NCBI GenBank assembly: GCA_011109175.1
Contig: RDEW01000046.1
Coordinates: forward strand, 104,006-168,005
Direction: 5' to 3'
DNA from: Dicyema japonicum
Lineage: Eukaryota; Dicyemida; Rhombozoa; Dicyemidae
DNA: 64,000 nucleotides
A program made the translations under genes and the position numbers. Below the pieces are notes generated by a model that was not told where the DNA came from, made no database searches, and saw nothing but the letters and a program-made list of their open reading frames with translations. Positions 35,251 through 46,979 of this stretch are shown in pieces. Position 1 is the first letter of the stretch, and every line of letters starts with the position of its first letter.

Positions 35251-36822
35251 ATGAATCCAGGGACCAGTAAGAGAAGCTATAACGTTAAGATAAAATTTCA
35301 TCACGAGGGCGAATCATAGTTGGATTTGGGACATTTTGGTGTCTTGCAATAGTATATATGCAAAGACTCAACGTGAATGTGATAATTCCTCAAATTATAA
35401 CAATAAGCGAACCTGAACCTGGGGTATATTTTATATTAAAATACAGAAAGTTGAATGGACTCAATTTCAGAAATCTTTTGGTTTAATGTGCTTTTACGCC
35501 GGATATTGCTTAACTCAAGTAATTGGTGGAGTCTCGGCAGAGAGGTTTGGATCGAAAATTACTCTCTTTGTCAATATTCTCGTTTCAACTATTTTGTGTT
35601 TTATAACTCCTTCTATAATGTTGAAGAGTTACTATGGTTTTGTTGCCATTCGAATAATAATGGGAGCAGCTCAGGTATAGCAATATTCCCAGTTTAGGCC
35701 TCATTCTTTCCCTGTTTCACAGTCATCATCGCAAATTGGTATCCTGCTGAAATTCGGGGATCTGCTATTGGTACGATATTTCCTGGTATTTGGCACATTT
35801 TATTCAAGGTACTTATTTTGGAAATATCCTCGCATATAGTGTTACTTCAGGACTGCATATAACCAGAGTTTATGGCCCGTGTCATTTTATATATTTGGTG
35901 ATGAATATTTATTAAATTTAGGCGTAATTGGAGTAATTTGGCTGATTTTGTGGGCAATATTCATGACCGATGACCCAAAGAATAATAGATGGATCACTGA
36001 TGAGGAAAAGGAATATCTATCTCGAATCGCTGAACGAGAACAAGTCACTGATTTCAAAGTACTCTTTCTTTTAATTTAGAAAATTCCTTGGAAAAAAATG
36101 TTAACTTCTCCCCCTTTGATTGCGGAGGTAATGGTACATTTTTCGGCCAATTGGAGTGCTTTCCTTCTTGTAACCATAATCCCATCTATGTTGAAGGATT
36201 TGTACTATATTCCTGTTAAAAATGTATTACATTCGCTATATTCCAGCAAACTTATATCACATTTCTTGCCCCCATAGTTACCTGGGTCGGGGGATTTGGT
36301 TCGTGTCTTTTATCGGATTATTTTTTGATAAAGAGAAAGGCTCAGAAAACATTAGTAAGAAAGATATTTTGCCTATTTGGTAAGCAAATCAATCCTCATT
36401 GTAGCACTTATCCCGTTGGGATATTATTACTTCTGGCTACTCTGATACCAAAAAATTTACCAGTTATCGGAGTTATATTAGTGTTGATTGCATGTGTGTT
36501 CACTGGGGTATATATTTCTGTCTCCATGCCAAACATAGGGGATATTGCTCCTCAATATTACGGAATCATTGCTGGTATTTCTAATACTCTCGGGGCTCTC
36601 GGTGGAGTGGTGGCCATTCAGACATCGTACACCTTCGTATCAGACACTGTAAATGATAATTTTACATTTTAGCATCAACCACGAGAATGGCAATATGTAT
36701 TTACGCTAATGTTGGCCATTGAAATACTTGGACTACTCACATTCACCTTTTTTGCCAAGACTGATATTCAACCGTGGGCTGTTCAAAAAAGAGACAGTGA
36801 TCAAACAAATTATCAACTTTAA
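35251..36822 (+). CDS. SLC17-type anion/phosphate transporter (sialin/VGLUT-like), 453 aa
   Basis: Multi-pass major facilitator protein of the SLC17 group (organic anion or Na/phosphate transport in vesicle or plasma membrane). ATG 35251. GT-AG introns: 35267-35289, 35424-35446, 35675-35697, 35786-35808, 35841-35866, 35898-35921, 36059-36079, 36224-36246, 36649-36672 (21-26 nt). Landmarks in order: IVYMQRLNVNV (TM1), KVEWTQFQK, YCLTQVIGGVSAERFGSK, FVAIRIIMGAAQ, NWYPAEIRGSAIG, SLWPVSFYIFGVIGVIW, TDEEKEYLS, KIPWKKMLTSPPL, ANWSAFLLVTIIPSML, TWVGGFGSCLLSDYF, VRKIF, PNIGDIAPQYYGIIAGISN, REWQYVF, PWAVQ; stop TAA 36820-36822. Length is slightly short for SLC17 (usually 470-590). One oddity at 36380-36404: a perfect-looking 25-nt GT..TGTAG intron whose removal breaks the frame. 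Left in, the frame stays open. Substrate not predictable. Confidence 0.88.
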
Positions 36823-37290
36823 ACTAATTTATTAATTTTTAATCGATGTAGGATTTGGCAAAAATAAATAATCTATTTAAAAACAACAATCATACATAAT
36901 TAATGCGCAAGTCCTCATGTCTAGGCATTCTAACAACCGTTTTTATTTAATTTGACAACATTAACTATTTTTAGAGACTCCAAGCAGAATAGTGGTTAGT
37001 GTTGTTCAAGTCGCGATTAGCTGTGGTTCAATTCACATCGCTACCTACTTGGTCGGTAGATTCCTTTGCTCCGTGTCTTCTCTAAATTCAAGAAGAGACC
37101 GTTTGGGAACTATTCCACGTTCCGCCAAAGTTAGTGTTGTGGTATATGACTACTTGGATTGAAGATTATTTGTTTGTTTCTTCTGTTCAACCTTCTTCCC
37201 CATTGGCTTCAGCGAGTTTGAATTGTTAATGTGCGTCATGTGGTTCACTATCTCTGGTGGCGCCAGATATATTATTAAATTATATCCAAA
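36823..37290 (+). repeat. tRNA-derived SINE-like repeat (36970-37290) in otherwise empty flank
   Basis: 36978-37045 reads CAGAATAGTGGTTAGTG (box-A like) and TGTGGTTCAATTCACATCG (box B) about 35 nt apart, followed by a body ending GCGTCATGTGGTTCACT. This is the pattern of a tRNA-derived SINE, different from SINE-1. Confidence 0.55.
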
Positions 37291-37499
37291 AAGGGCTCAA
37301 GTTTAAGTGATTGAAATTCGACTAAAATAAGCTTAAATCGAAAATTCATTAAAGGTTTTGCTTACTCACAACTCCCAAACACTAAGTAACTTTGCTCCAT
37401 TGTTAATTTTTTAGAATTTATTTTATTGTTTTGTAATACATAAAAATACAACAGCCATAATTACCCTACTTTATTTAACCAACAATAAAAAGTTAATAT

Positions 37500-39505
37500 T
37501 TAACAATCAACAACCTTCCTCGTCTTCTCATTTGATTTCCGTAATCTCAGTTTTGTTTACATTTACGCTGAGAAACCATTTCTCAAGCTCCGCAGGTGCA
37601 TTTTCTAGTAGGTGTTGGAGTGGGTCACGTCCCGTAATACGAAATCCACATCATCCGCATAAGATGTCTCTTCTATGTCTCCTATATAGCATGTACGGAC
37701 GTCACGGAGTGCAGATTCAAGGTATATGGTGAATAGTAAAAAGGAGAGGGAATCATCCTGGGGTGTCCCAATCGTTGTTTTTGAAACTGCGGGAAGTTGC
37801 TCATTCTGTCCTCACAGATAGTCTTTTGTTCGCAAGTAGTAGTCTGATTATCCTAACCGACGATTCATCCAATATTTGCTCAAGCACATTCATCAGTTTC
37901 TGTCTGTTTATTGAGTCAAACGCTCTGGAGAGATCTATTCCCAACACGGTCGTTGCGCTCTTGAATCTTTGGTGCGTTACGCAGCGCCATCTGTGGCCCC
38001 ATACAATGTCTGCTGTAGACCTCCCTTCTCGGAACCCACTTTGACTTGCTAATAGGTATAAATCCGCCACACCCTTTATCCGGCTTAGTGCAATGTTTGC
38101 CAGCACCTTACGTATCAAATTCAGAAGTATAATCGGGCAGAGATTTTTTACTGGTCCTTTTGATTTGTTCGGTTTTTGTCTGGGTATTAATAATCCATTT
38201 CCAAGTCCTAGATCGGTATTAGTTTCAAAGATGTCATTTAGGGTTTTTGTAATTATGTCGCTAAGTTTTTTTGGCCCATATTTTAGGAGCTCATGTTGTC
38301 CGGATCAGCACTCTTGTTGTTCTTCAGTTTATTTAGCGCTAATTCAACCTCTTCCACTGTGATTGGGATTTTTAGCGCCTTTGCTTCTCCCTGGAAAAGG
38401 GAAAAGTCCTTATTTTCTTCATTCAACAGTGTTTCGAAGTTTCGTGCAATCAATTCTGCTTTTCTTCCGGTTTACCCACGAATTTTCCATCTTTGTCTTT
38501 GATGTGAAGGGTGTTTCGTCCTTTCTTTGTCCGCAGCAGCCGCAAAGCCATACATTCTTGAATTGTCCTTTAAGCATTCCACATCTTTTAATAGGGATGA
38601 ATAATTTCCCGTGAGTGTTTTCTGTTCATCTTTTTGATTTTCCATTTTAGTTCCCTTTGTTGGATAATAAGCTCTTTTTTTTACTCTCGTCTGACGTGCT
38701 TGCCGCTTTTAGTCGTAGCTCTCTGCAATGCTTTGCCATATCTGGCACGTTCGGCTGGTGATTAGGGCGTGATGATTTCGGACTCTAAGGCATATATTGG
38801 CCGACTTGGAGATTACCTGCTTTGTTTGATCCCACAGAGTTCGTACTGATGATTCCGGTGCGGTTTTCTCCATAAGAGTCTCGATTTAGCTCTACAAGTG
38901 GGCTCTAACCACAATTTTTCTGTCTGAAAGCATATATTGGGCCTTTGTCTCGCCTTCTTCGCGTTTTCAATTTATTTTTCCCAGTCAGGTGCTTTTTTAC
39001 AGAAAGTTTTGCAATGACGGTCCTGTGGTCGCTGTCAGTTGTTGTTCCCTGGTAGGAAAGTGCATCATTTATCAGGTGTTTATCAGACTTTCGGCAGATA
39101 ATGTAGTCGATTTGATAATATATATTCATGGTCTCTCCGACAGAGTTTTTTCTTTGTCCGTGCCACGTCGTCTTGTGGCAAGCTGAGTGCGTGAAGACCG
39201 TGTTGCACAGAAATAGGTTATTTGTTTTGCAGAAGTTCACCAGAGAGGCTCCAGATGCATTTCTCCTTCCCCGCCCGTGTCTTCCAATAGAGGATTCTTC
39301 GCGCCCCATTCGCATTCCGGCAATTGCATTCATATCTCCCGCGACAAAGACAAGGGACGAGGAAGCATTATTAGACTATGAGCTTGATAGTTCTGAGTAG
39401 AATTCCTCGAGCTCACTGGGGTTCTTGATTACTCGTCCACATTGTGGTGCATAGACATTTATGACAGTTAATAGACTCTTGGACGGGCATAGTTCATTTA
39501 GTGGA
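37500..39505 (-). mobile_element. LINE-C copy, minus strand (endonuclease to RT), 5' end cut by the MULE
   Basis: From 39500 downward: SLLTVINVYAPQCG and GDMNAIAGMRMG (AP-type endonuclease), GRRNASGASLVNFC, HKTTWHGQ, DYIICRK, TTDSDHRTVIAKL (catalytic SDH), linker, RT fingers (38500-38200), LASQSGFREGRSTADIVWGHRWRC (in two pieces), LGIDLSRAFDSINR (motif A), GTPQDDSL (degenerate motif B), SYADDVDFV (motif C, ~37650). Broken by many frameshifts. Confidence 0.87.
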
Positions 39506-39981
39506 GTGCGGAAAAAAAGTCAAGCGGAAAAAAAAAGTCAAAATCCGTAAGGGGAAAAAAGTCAAACAGAAAAAAAGTCAAGTCGTCTTTTTTTAGTTTA
39601 TATTCGCATTTTTGTGATACTACTAGCATCTTTTATTTTTTAAAAATTTTTTCAATACTTGACTTTTTTCCGCTTGACTTTTTTCCATTTGAAAATTTTT
39701 CCCTTATAAATTTTCGAAATTTAGCGCAAAACGGAAAAAAAGTCAAGTCCGCTAACGAAATCACGGAATTGACTTTTTCCGCTTGGTATAATCGCTTTGA
39801 ACTAAATCAATTTAAGAATTTCAAGGTAATAATAAAATTGACTTGACTTTTTTCGCTTTGGTTTANTAGGGTCCTCTTCAGAGCATTGAAAAACCCATCT
39901 TTTTTTTCGTTTTGGTTTAATCTTTTTGACCTTGACTTTTTCGCTTTGGTTTAATCTTTTGTTAAGCGTATCTTAAATATT

Positions 39982-41407
39982 ATGCTTGCCGCAAAAATAA
40001 GTGACAAATTGGAGATAATATCAACTAACAAAGGAGGAAAGAAAATTCGTTTTAAGGGTTATATGTATACAAAGCATTCGGTGACAAAAAAACTATATAA
40101 TTTTTAAATGTGTGAAAAAATCTTCGCAAGGATGCAGAGAAAGACTAAGAACAGATCTTAATTTTGAATTTCCCAAAGAAGGAATCTCTCACAATCACGA
40201 ATTTGATAAAAGTCAAATAAAACTGATGAAATTGTTCAACGAAGAAAAATTTATTGCTAAAACGAGTCAAGAAAATTTCTTACAAATCTATTCAAAGGTT
40301 GTGTCTCAATGTGAAACAGCAACCAGAATTATTCTCCCTTCTGCAGATTCTTTCAAGCGAACACTAAGGAATCAACGCTTGTCTACCTATTCCAAAAATA
40401 TTTTCGATCTCGGAGATATTCCATCCTCTTTAACTTTAACTCTTGGTCCAGATTCAGAAAATTTTTTAATTTATGATAATCATAGAAGAACCGATAGAAT
40501 ATTAATATTCAGCACCAAAACTAATTTAACGTTATTGGCGAATTCAAAATCATGGTATATGGATAAAAATTTCTCCATGGCACCATGTATCTCCAAGCAA
40601 ATCTATTTTATCAGGATTCAGTTCAATGCCAGTGCAATTACAGTTATTTATGGAATATTACCTTCTAAATCACGAAAGATTTACGAAGAATTTTTTGAGG
40701 CTATTCAAAATGCAATTCATAATTTGAATTTGGAATTTTGTCTTGAAACTATTATGGCAGACTTTGAAGATTCGGTATTTCGAGCTGTTCTTGCAGTATT
40801 TGGGAGACGAATACATATTAGAGGATCTAAGACAGTCAACCTGGAGAAAATTCAAGAATTGCATCTAGTAAAACAATATAAAGAAAATATTAATTTTAAC
40901 ATTTTTTGCGCAATGATAGACGCTCTTGCGTTTTTACCCATTGAAGATATGGAAGAAGGAATAGAATTCCTAATGAATAATATGCCAGAAAATGTTCCAG
41001 ATTCAAAATATATATTAGATTATTTTGATAGAAGATATGTTCGCGGTTATTATCGTTGCTTAAATGATCGAGAAAACCCCTTAGCTGTTAGAATACAGCA
41101 CATTGCTCCATTGTTTCCTCCAAATTTATGGAATGTTTATGAAGCTACACTCAATAATAAACAAAGAACAAATAACTATTGTGAAGGGTGGAACAATAAA
41201 TTATACAATTTGACGGGATATCGTCATCCATCGATATGGAATATTATATCGTCATTCCAAAAAGAAAAAAAAATGACGAAAACTATTATTGACCAGGATT
41301 CATTTGGAAAAAGAATTTCAACAAGAACAAATAAAAAACGATTGATAGACAAAAAGGCTTTTAAATATATGTCTGGATCGCCAGGACAGAAAAAAAACAC
41401 TAAATAA
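39982..41407 (+). pseudogene. MULE transposase with N-terminal FLYWCH zinc finger, one frameshift
   Basis: Starts ATG 39982: LEIISTNKGGKKIRFKGYMY..VTKKLYNF, then an extra T in the run at 40101-40105 shifts the frame to KCVKKSSQGCRERLRTD and HNHEF: a FLYWCH-type finger split in two. From there 431 codons are open. MULE core: WYMDKNFSMAP (first Asp), YGILPSKSRKIYEEFF, ETIMADFEDSVFRAV (second Asp), then IHIRGSKTVNLEKIQEL where the family has GC.FH (the C and H of the CxxH region are lost), and RTNNYCEGWNNKL (third acidic block; EGWH changed to EGWN). The frameshift could be a homopolymer sequencing error, but the lost Cys/His suggests real decay. Confidence 0.85.
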
Positions 41408-41684
41408 GCCCTAAAAGCAATTGCATGGAATATTAAATATTCTTTTGATTCAAATTAAATAATCCCTTGATTCACGTTAAATAAAAATCATATTTTTATA
41501 ACATTTTAAACATTTTAAAAAATTTTAAAAGTAGAAAAAATCTGTTTTATTTTTAAAATTTATTTCCACCACATGTAGTTTTAGTTGTGGCGGGACATTT
41601 TAATGCAATTACAAACTAAAGCATTAACATTAGCCAAAATTAACTATTTAAATAATTTTTTATTCTAAACTCGCTTACTTTAAA

Positions 41685-44600
41685 TTTTTTTTTTTTTTTT
41701 CATAAGAAAAGAAAATTTATTAATGAAAAAGAGTTCAAAATTAAGGCATCTGAATGGCCATGCTATTTCCCCTAACAATAGCCAACGAGATACGTTCTCG
41801 GAACCAACTAGTCTCTCGCGGATCCTTGGTCACAGCTTGAATCATGGAGCCGATCTTACGAACCAACTCATCTGCTTGGGGACCAAGGATTCCTGACGTT
41901 TCCACCGCGAATGGAACAAATATATACTCCTCCGAAATTCTCTGGTACTTCCTCCTCTTTCGTTCCTCGGCCTGCTTCGAAGCATGTCCTGGGTCTGAAG
42001 CAGAAGCAACCAAATTAGACGGGGAATAAGTATCAACACACGTCGCGTCCCAGATCAGGTTTCGTCCGTTGGCGAATGGAAAAGTCGTCATCCCATCAGG
42101 GCGTTTTCCATCGTTTCGAGAAAGACCAGCAGGTTCTAACAGGCAATGGTGTCCAGCAGAGGCAAGGGAATTCTTTAATGTCATGTTAAGACAGGAGTGC
42201 CTGGGGAAACGACCCGCACTCATCTTGCATGACAAGGGATGATAACCAAAAGGATCGATCCAACGTCCACAGCGGCATTTTCTTTCGGCACACAATTTAA
42301 GACCAAGACGAAGCGAGGTAGCTATTCTCACAGCCTCATCATCCAACAGGTTTCCAATTTCGGCAGATGGAAAAGCGTTCATCCAGGCCCCCGTCGAGTG
42401 ACAACTGGCTGTTTTGAGGCAGGCAAGCCTTCTTACATCTTCCGTCTTTTCAAGGGACTCTTTCTTCTTTTCGAAGACACAAAACAAATAGGACTTTTGC
42501 TTATCACAATTGACCGGAGCATTTAGGTACAAATTCATCCATTCATCCCAGGCTCCCGACGGCGTCAGCGGTACGTTTAGTCCGGAAGTAGAGTGAAGGA
42601 CCGTATCCACTAAACGCCTTGACGAGCCGAACGAAGATAAATAGGCGCCCAAAGCAACGTCCGAAGGAAGAGAAAGACCCAAACCACCGCAGGCTACAGG
42701 GAGTGAGGCCTGTAACCATCCGAAATCATCAAAACGAACATTAAGAATGGACCCCATCGTTGACCGGATATCCATATCAATTAACGATAGAAGGTCTTTT
42801 TCGGCGTAGCATGGGGATCCCCGTAGAATAAAAAGGAGTTTTGGGAGAAGGAGACAATTCTTCAGCATAAAAAAGGCGACATGACAATCCAAAAAACTCA
42901 TCCTGTCGGCATATTGACGTAAATTAGTCCTCTTGCCTTCCAATAACTCCCTCACCCGGTTTACCAAAATCCCACACCCAAGGAAGTCGAGAGAATCAAT
43001 ATGAGTCTCCCTAACCCCTGGGATGATTTCGCAGAGTTTTCTATGAAAAAGGTAGAATGAATCGGAACTCAAATTCAGATTAATTGCTTCGCACTTTTCA
43101 TTGTTAAATTCCAGACCGATTTTTCCACACAAACTTCTGATCGACGCAACTTTGGAGAGAATATCATCGGGACTTCCACCGAGAATACAATCGTCCAGAT
43201 ACCAGACGTTCAGTGGAGTGCAACGGTCCTGGGCAATATGGTCGATAGACAAGGAAAATAGAAGAGGACCGAGTGGGTCCCCCTGTTGAACTCCGGATCC
43301 GGACGAAATAATTGCACTGCCAAAAACAAGAGGGGATGGATCCGAATACGCGAGATATACAAAGGGATAAATCTGAGGAATCCTCCTCCTACAGGTATCA
43401 AGGACGGTGTCCCTTCTGACTGAATTGAAGGCATTCCGGAGGTCCAATTTGAATAAAACTCTGTCCTCAACATTCAATTCAGCTGATTGTGACAAATTCT
43501 CTCACTGCGTGGATCCCATCTTCACAGCCGCCATTGATACCGACACCAAGCTGCGAAGGACAAAATTCGGCTGAAATTCGGGAGATAACAAAACGACAAG
43601 CCATTTTTGCGGATAAACGTCGAAATACGTTTCCAATTGCAATGGGGCGAATACCACCATCTTTCTTTCCGAGGCCCGTAAGATTCGCCGAAAAGAGGAG
43701 ATTCCGACCAAAATCGGAAACGTTTCCGGAAAGCATGCGAGCTACGAGATCCCGGGTTTGCTCCAAGAGTAGCGATCCAGGCCTGCCGATGGAATGGGAC
43801 ACCAAGTCTGACAGATGGTCAGGTTTGAGACCGTCAACTCCTCCACTGCTACTTCTTCGGAAAGAACAAAGAGCGTTGTAAATGGCTGAAGTGGAAATAT
43901 CATGCATAGATTGTTCTGGACGAACAGGTTTACAAAAGTCTTCTGGTTCAGGAGGATGTTTCTGTCCCAATATACAGAGTGTCTCCTGAGTGGCTTTCAC
44001 CGGGTCAGAATCCGTACAAACAGTTCGAACTGCAGCAGTAAGATCGCCCTCCATCAATTTCCTCCTGACACGAGAGCGAAGCCTCTCAGGAGCCATACTG
44101 GATTGTTTGGAATTGGACTTTGGGAAGTAATCAACTGGGAAACAAATAATTCTTCAGCCAGGGACTCCCATGAATCCATAAAGGCACTCACGCGCTTCTT
44201 CAGGACATGGGATAGAGAGGGTTTCCGAGAAGATGGGGCAGGCTTACGCTCTAACCCCATAGCCAGGACAGGGAAAGAGAAAAGAACCATCCAATCCTTT
44301 TTCGAGCCATTGGACACAGCTTTCTCAATGCAAGAAGAAAGGGCAGAAGCAATTGAGATCCGGGAAGCCTTGGGATCCTGACAGGGATAATCTTCCTCTG
44401 TCGCGTGTTTGATAATAAAACCAGAAAATCCTCCGGAGACATGGCTTCCAGAAGATCTGATACAGATGATGATGACACAAAATGATCACGAGGTTCAATT
44501 TTAGTGAGTTCCAGACGGCACGACCGGCACGACCACGAGGGAAGTGATCGAGCAATTTTCTTGGATAGTTTTTCACAACCTATGTGGTAGTAACCAACAC

Positions 44601-44770
44601 ATACAGAACATCGAATCCCGCACTTGCGAGAATTGGATACTCTGCACCCTTTGCATGAGGTGTCTTCGTGTAGTACATCATAAAAAACAGACATGAATAG
44701 ATAATAGGAGAGAGAAAACAACAAATCTCCACGCGACGACAAATATATATATAAAATGAAACGATCATGA
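41685..44770 (-). mobile_element. YLDD-RLE non-LTR retrotransposon, near full length, inside the MULE
   Basis: Minus strand, 3' end marked by 16 T (poly(A) tail) at 41685-41700. Protein in order: PHD finger (TSCKGCRVS, GIRCSVCVGYYHIGC, SWSCRSC; C4HC3, 44660-44510); linker; RT frame 44096-43479 (GGIRPIAIGNVFRRL); RT frame 43495-41741 with LFKLDLRNAFNSVRR (motif A), SGVQQGDPLGPLLFS (motif B), VWYLDDCILGG (motif C, YLDD), GGLGLSLPS; then CRCGRWIDPFGYHPLSC (C-x-C-x8-H-x4-C), RFPRHSCLN, KRPDGMTT..LIWDATCVD (PD-(D/E)xK endonuclease core), ending LAIVRGNSMAI. 584 codons of the last frame are uninterrupted. Three frameshifts (~44340, ~44110, ~43490) separate the pieces. Restriction-like endonucleases usually mean site-directed insertion. 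Confidence 0.9.
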
Positions 44771-44873
44771 ATAAAAATCTTAATTTATAAACGGAAAAAA
44801 GTCAAGTCCGTTAACGAAATTACGGACTTGACTTTTTTTCCACTTGACCTTTTTTCCACTTGACTTTTTTTCC

Positions 44874-45010
44874 TACAATTTAAATATTATGGCTCTCGTG
44901 AAAAGGCTGTTATATATCTATTGGTCCACCCGTTAAGATAGGGGAAAGTGTAGCTCTCATCTTCCGAATGCCACCAAGTCGTTGGCGAACCACATGACAT
45001 TTTTTTGCTA
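44874..45010 (+). repeat. SINE-1 3' end joined to another SINE tail
   Basis: 44884-44915 (AAATATTATGGCTCTCGTGAAAAGGC) is the SINE-1 3' end on the plus strand; 44925-45000 matches 18330-18430. Directly abuts the MULE right terminus. Confidence 0.65.
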
Positions 45011-46600
45011 TATTAATTTCAGATATCAGTTTAATTTAGTAGTCTTTTAACCATATATAGTATTCTAACCATTATAAAAAACGGCTTATCTTTCATGGAC
45101 GAGTCGGTGGATCACTTTTGAAATTAGATCTGCCCTTGAACAGATTAAAATCAGGATAAAGTTTTTTTCTCTTTTTTAGGATAAAAGTGGTACATTCCTT
45201 AGAAAAGATCATTTCTAACATCTTACACCCCAATCTATCAAGCTTTTCTGTATTAAAATTATTAATCATACTGGGTTGACCTCATCGCAAGTGGCCTTGT
45301 TTTCTGAATGACTCAAAAAACCATAAGAATTCCATTAAGAAGCAATGTCATCTGCACATTTTTAGATCTATCGATATCTCCTTAATTAGCTGGACTTAAT
45401 ACATGGGAAGAGAATTATAGCTTCTACAGCGATCACTATTCTTAATGTAAGGAAATTTCGACGGCCACAAATGGATTTCGGAAGCCACAAAATTCAAGTG
45501 CTACATAAAGCTAGATTGGTCATGATTCAATAATCTTATTGACAGGGAACTGATTAATGTATTTTCATCGCCTTTACACTCAATATATAAGACCGTGAAA
45601 TTAGCACTACTGCAATTCAAAAGACTACATTATTTTCATTCATATTTTCTCACATGCTAAATTCATTCCTACTCTTTACTTGCCCTCATGAGACGTAGAA
45701 AGCTCTTGAAAGGTGCTTTTGAAAAACATCAAGAAGTTTAAGAAAAATATCATCAGAACCGGAAATGGTGGCATCTGCTCAATCCCCTCAATAAGAAAAA
45801 CTTCTGACAATATTTCTGTAAGAAACTATAACAGGTCAGTCAAATTGGAGTTTGAAGGTGCAAAAGGAATATTAAAACTTTCGTCACGTACGTCATATGC
45901 TAGTTGAGCTACTCATGAAACACTACGCGGCGATTAGTTTCAAGACTTTTTCGAGACACCAGAACATCAAGGTGGGTCCTCATAAACCTAGTAGAGGAAG
46001 ACAGCACGAAGTATTTTAATAAAGTTTTAGAAATTATCAACGGATTGAAGAGATCATATGTTTGTATCATCGATACTTTTAAAATATTTGAGCCATACCC
46101 TATCTCATACTTCAATTTATCTGTAAACTACGAATTCACTTATCACACCTTTGTGAAATCTTTAATTCTATCTTATCTCGTTAATCTGTATCCTGGCTAA
46201 AGTATTCGAAAAACTCTTAATTTTGAAGATTACCCCCCCCCTTTTTCTTCCGCAACCACGAATCCAACATGGTTTTTGTAAAGAAAGATCGAAATTTCTG
46301 ACTCCAAAATAAACCAAAAATTTAATTTATGGATTGAAAACCTCACCAGAAGTAGTTCTAACAAACACGCAAGGATTCACGCACCACAAAAAAGGCTAGT
46401 AAAAGACTTACTACATATTTGTCTTGAGGTGCCCCGAAAGAAAGTCGTTAAGCTACTCTGTGCTATAAGCACTTTAGATGCTTTTGGTAAATGCAGAGTG
46501 GTAAAGAACGGAGAATCCAGACTCTTACTGAAGTTCAAGATGGAGGGGGATGCCTCAGCTTATGAAACTGGGTAGAACAATAAGCAACCTTACGGTACCA
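45011..46600. other. decayed sequence, possible LINE debris
   Basis: AKVFEKLLI-like text near 46200 recalls RT fingers (SK..E), but frames are lost. The ORFs at 45713-45907 and 45909-46115 have no support. Confidence 0.35.
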
Positions 46601-46880
46601 AGGCACACAAGATATTAAAAGTGAAGCCGGAACGAATGGATGCTGTCGTAAAAGTCTTCAGAGTAGCTTTAGACTTCGTAGATAATGACGTACGCGACAC
46701 GATTTTCCTCGACATGGTTAGAGTGGGTTTCTTTAGGTTTGGTGTGTCCCGGGAGCGAAAAGCTAACATCCAATGCTACATGTGTCAGGGATTCGGTCAC
46801 ACAAACTCCGACTACACTAATAAAAGAAGTGCCTTTCTTACGGGGGCCTACATTCACACAAGTCCTTCAATCTAAAGTAA
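46601..46880 (+). pseudogene. retrotransposon ORF1/gag-like fragment with degenerate CCHC knuckle
   Basis: 84-codon frame with IQCYMCQGFGHTNSDYTNK: C-x2-C-x4-H-x4-then Tyr where the last Cys is expected. Upstream text (KFKMEGDASAYETG) fits a LINE ORF1. Isolated. Confidence 0.5.
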
Positions 46881-46979
46881 GATCAGTCAAATATGTAAAA
46901 TGTAGTTAGCTATGTCATGTCTCGCTTCTATCAAAGGCCTCGGATAGGGTACTACAGGAGAGATGGCATTATGGGTTTC

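Larger units (their letters stand above)
39510..44873 (+). mobile_element. MULE DNA transposon with composite terminal repeats, split by a nested retrotransposon
   Basis: Left terminus starts GGAAAAAAAGTCAAGCGGAAAA at 39510; the right terminus ending 44873 reads on the minus strand GGAAAAAAAGTCAAGTGGAA. Both ends consist of reiterated GGAAAAAAGTCAAG units in both orientations (39510-39590, 39655-39690, 39730-39785, 39930; 44792-44873). A 50-bp palindromic block recurs at 39731 and 44791 with few changes. Between them are the MULE transposase (39982-41407) and the YLDD-RLE retrotransposon (~41685-44770). Without that insertion the element is ~2.3 kb. No clear 8-9-bp target-site duplication was seen. 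One ambiguous base at 39866. Confidence 0.7.

Noticed and set aside
35841-35866. Apparent frameshift in the SLC17-like gene before SLWPVSFYIFG
   Set aside because: A 26-nt GT-AG intron (GTTACTTCAG..AACCAG) restores the frame exactly and the family alignment, so no lesion is needed.
44500-44742. PHD-finger host gene
   Set aside because: The finger lies directly upstream of the RT on the same strand, without ultrashort introns, and inside the poly(A)-tailed element; it belongs to the retrotransposon.
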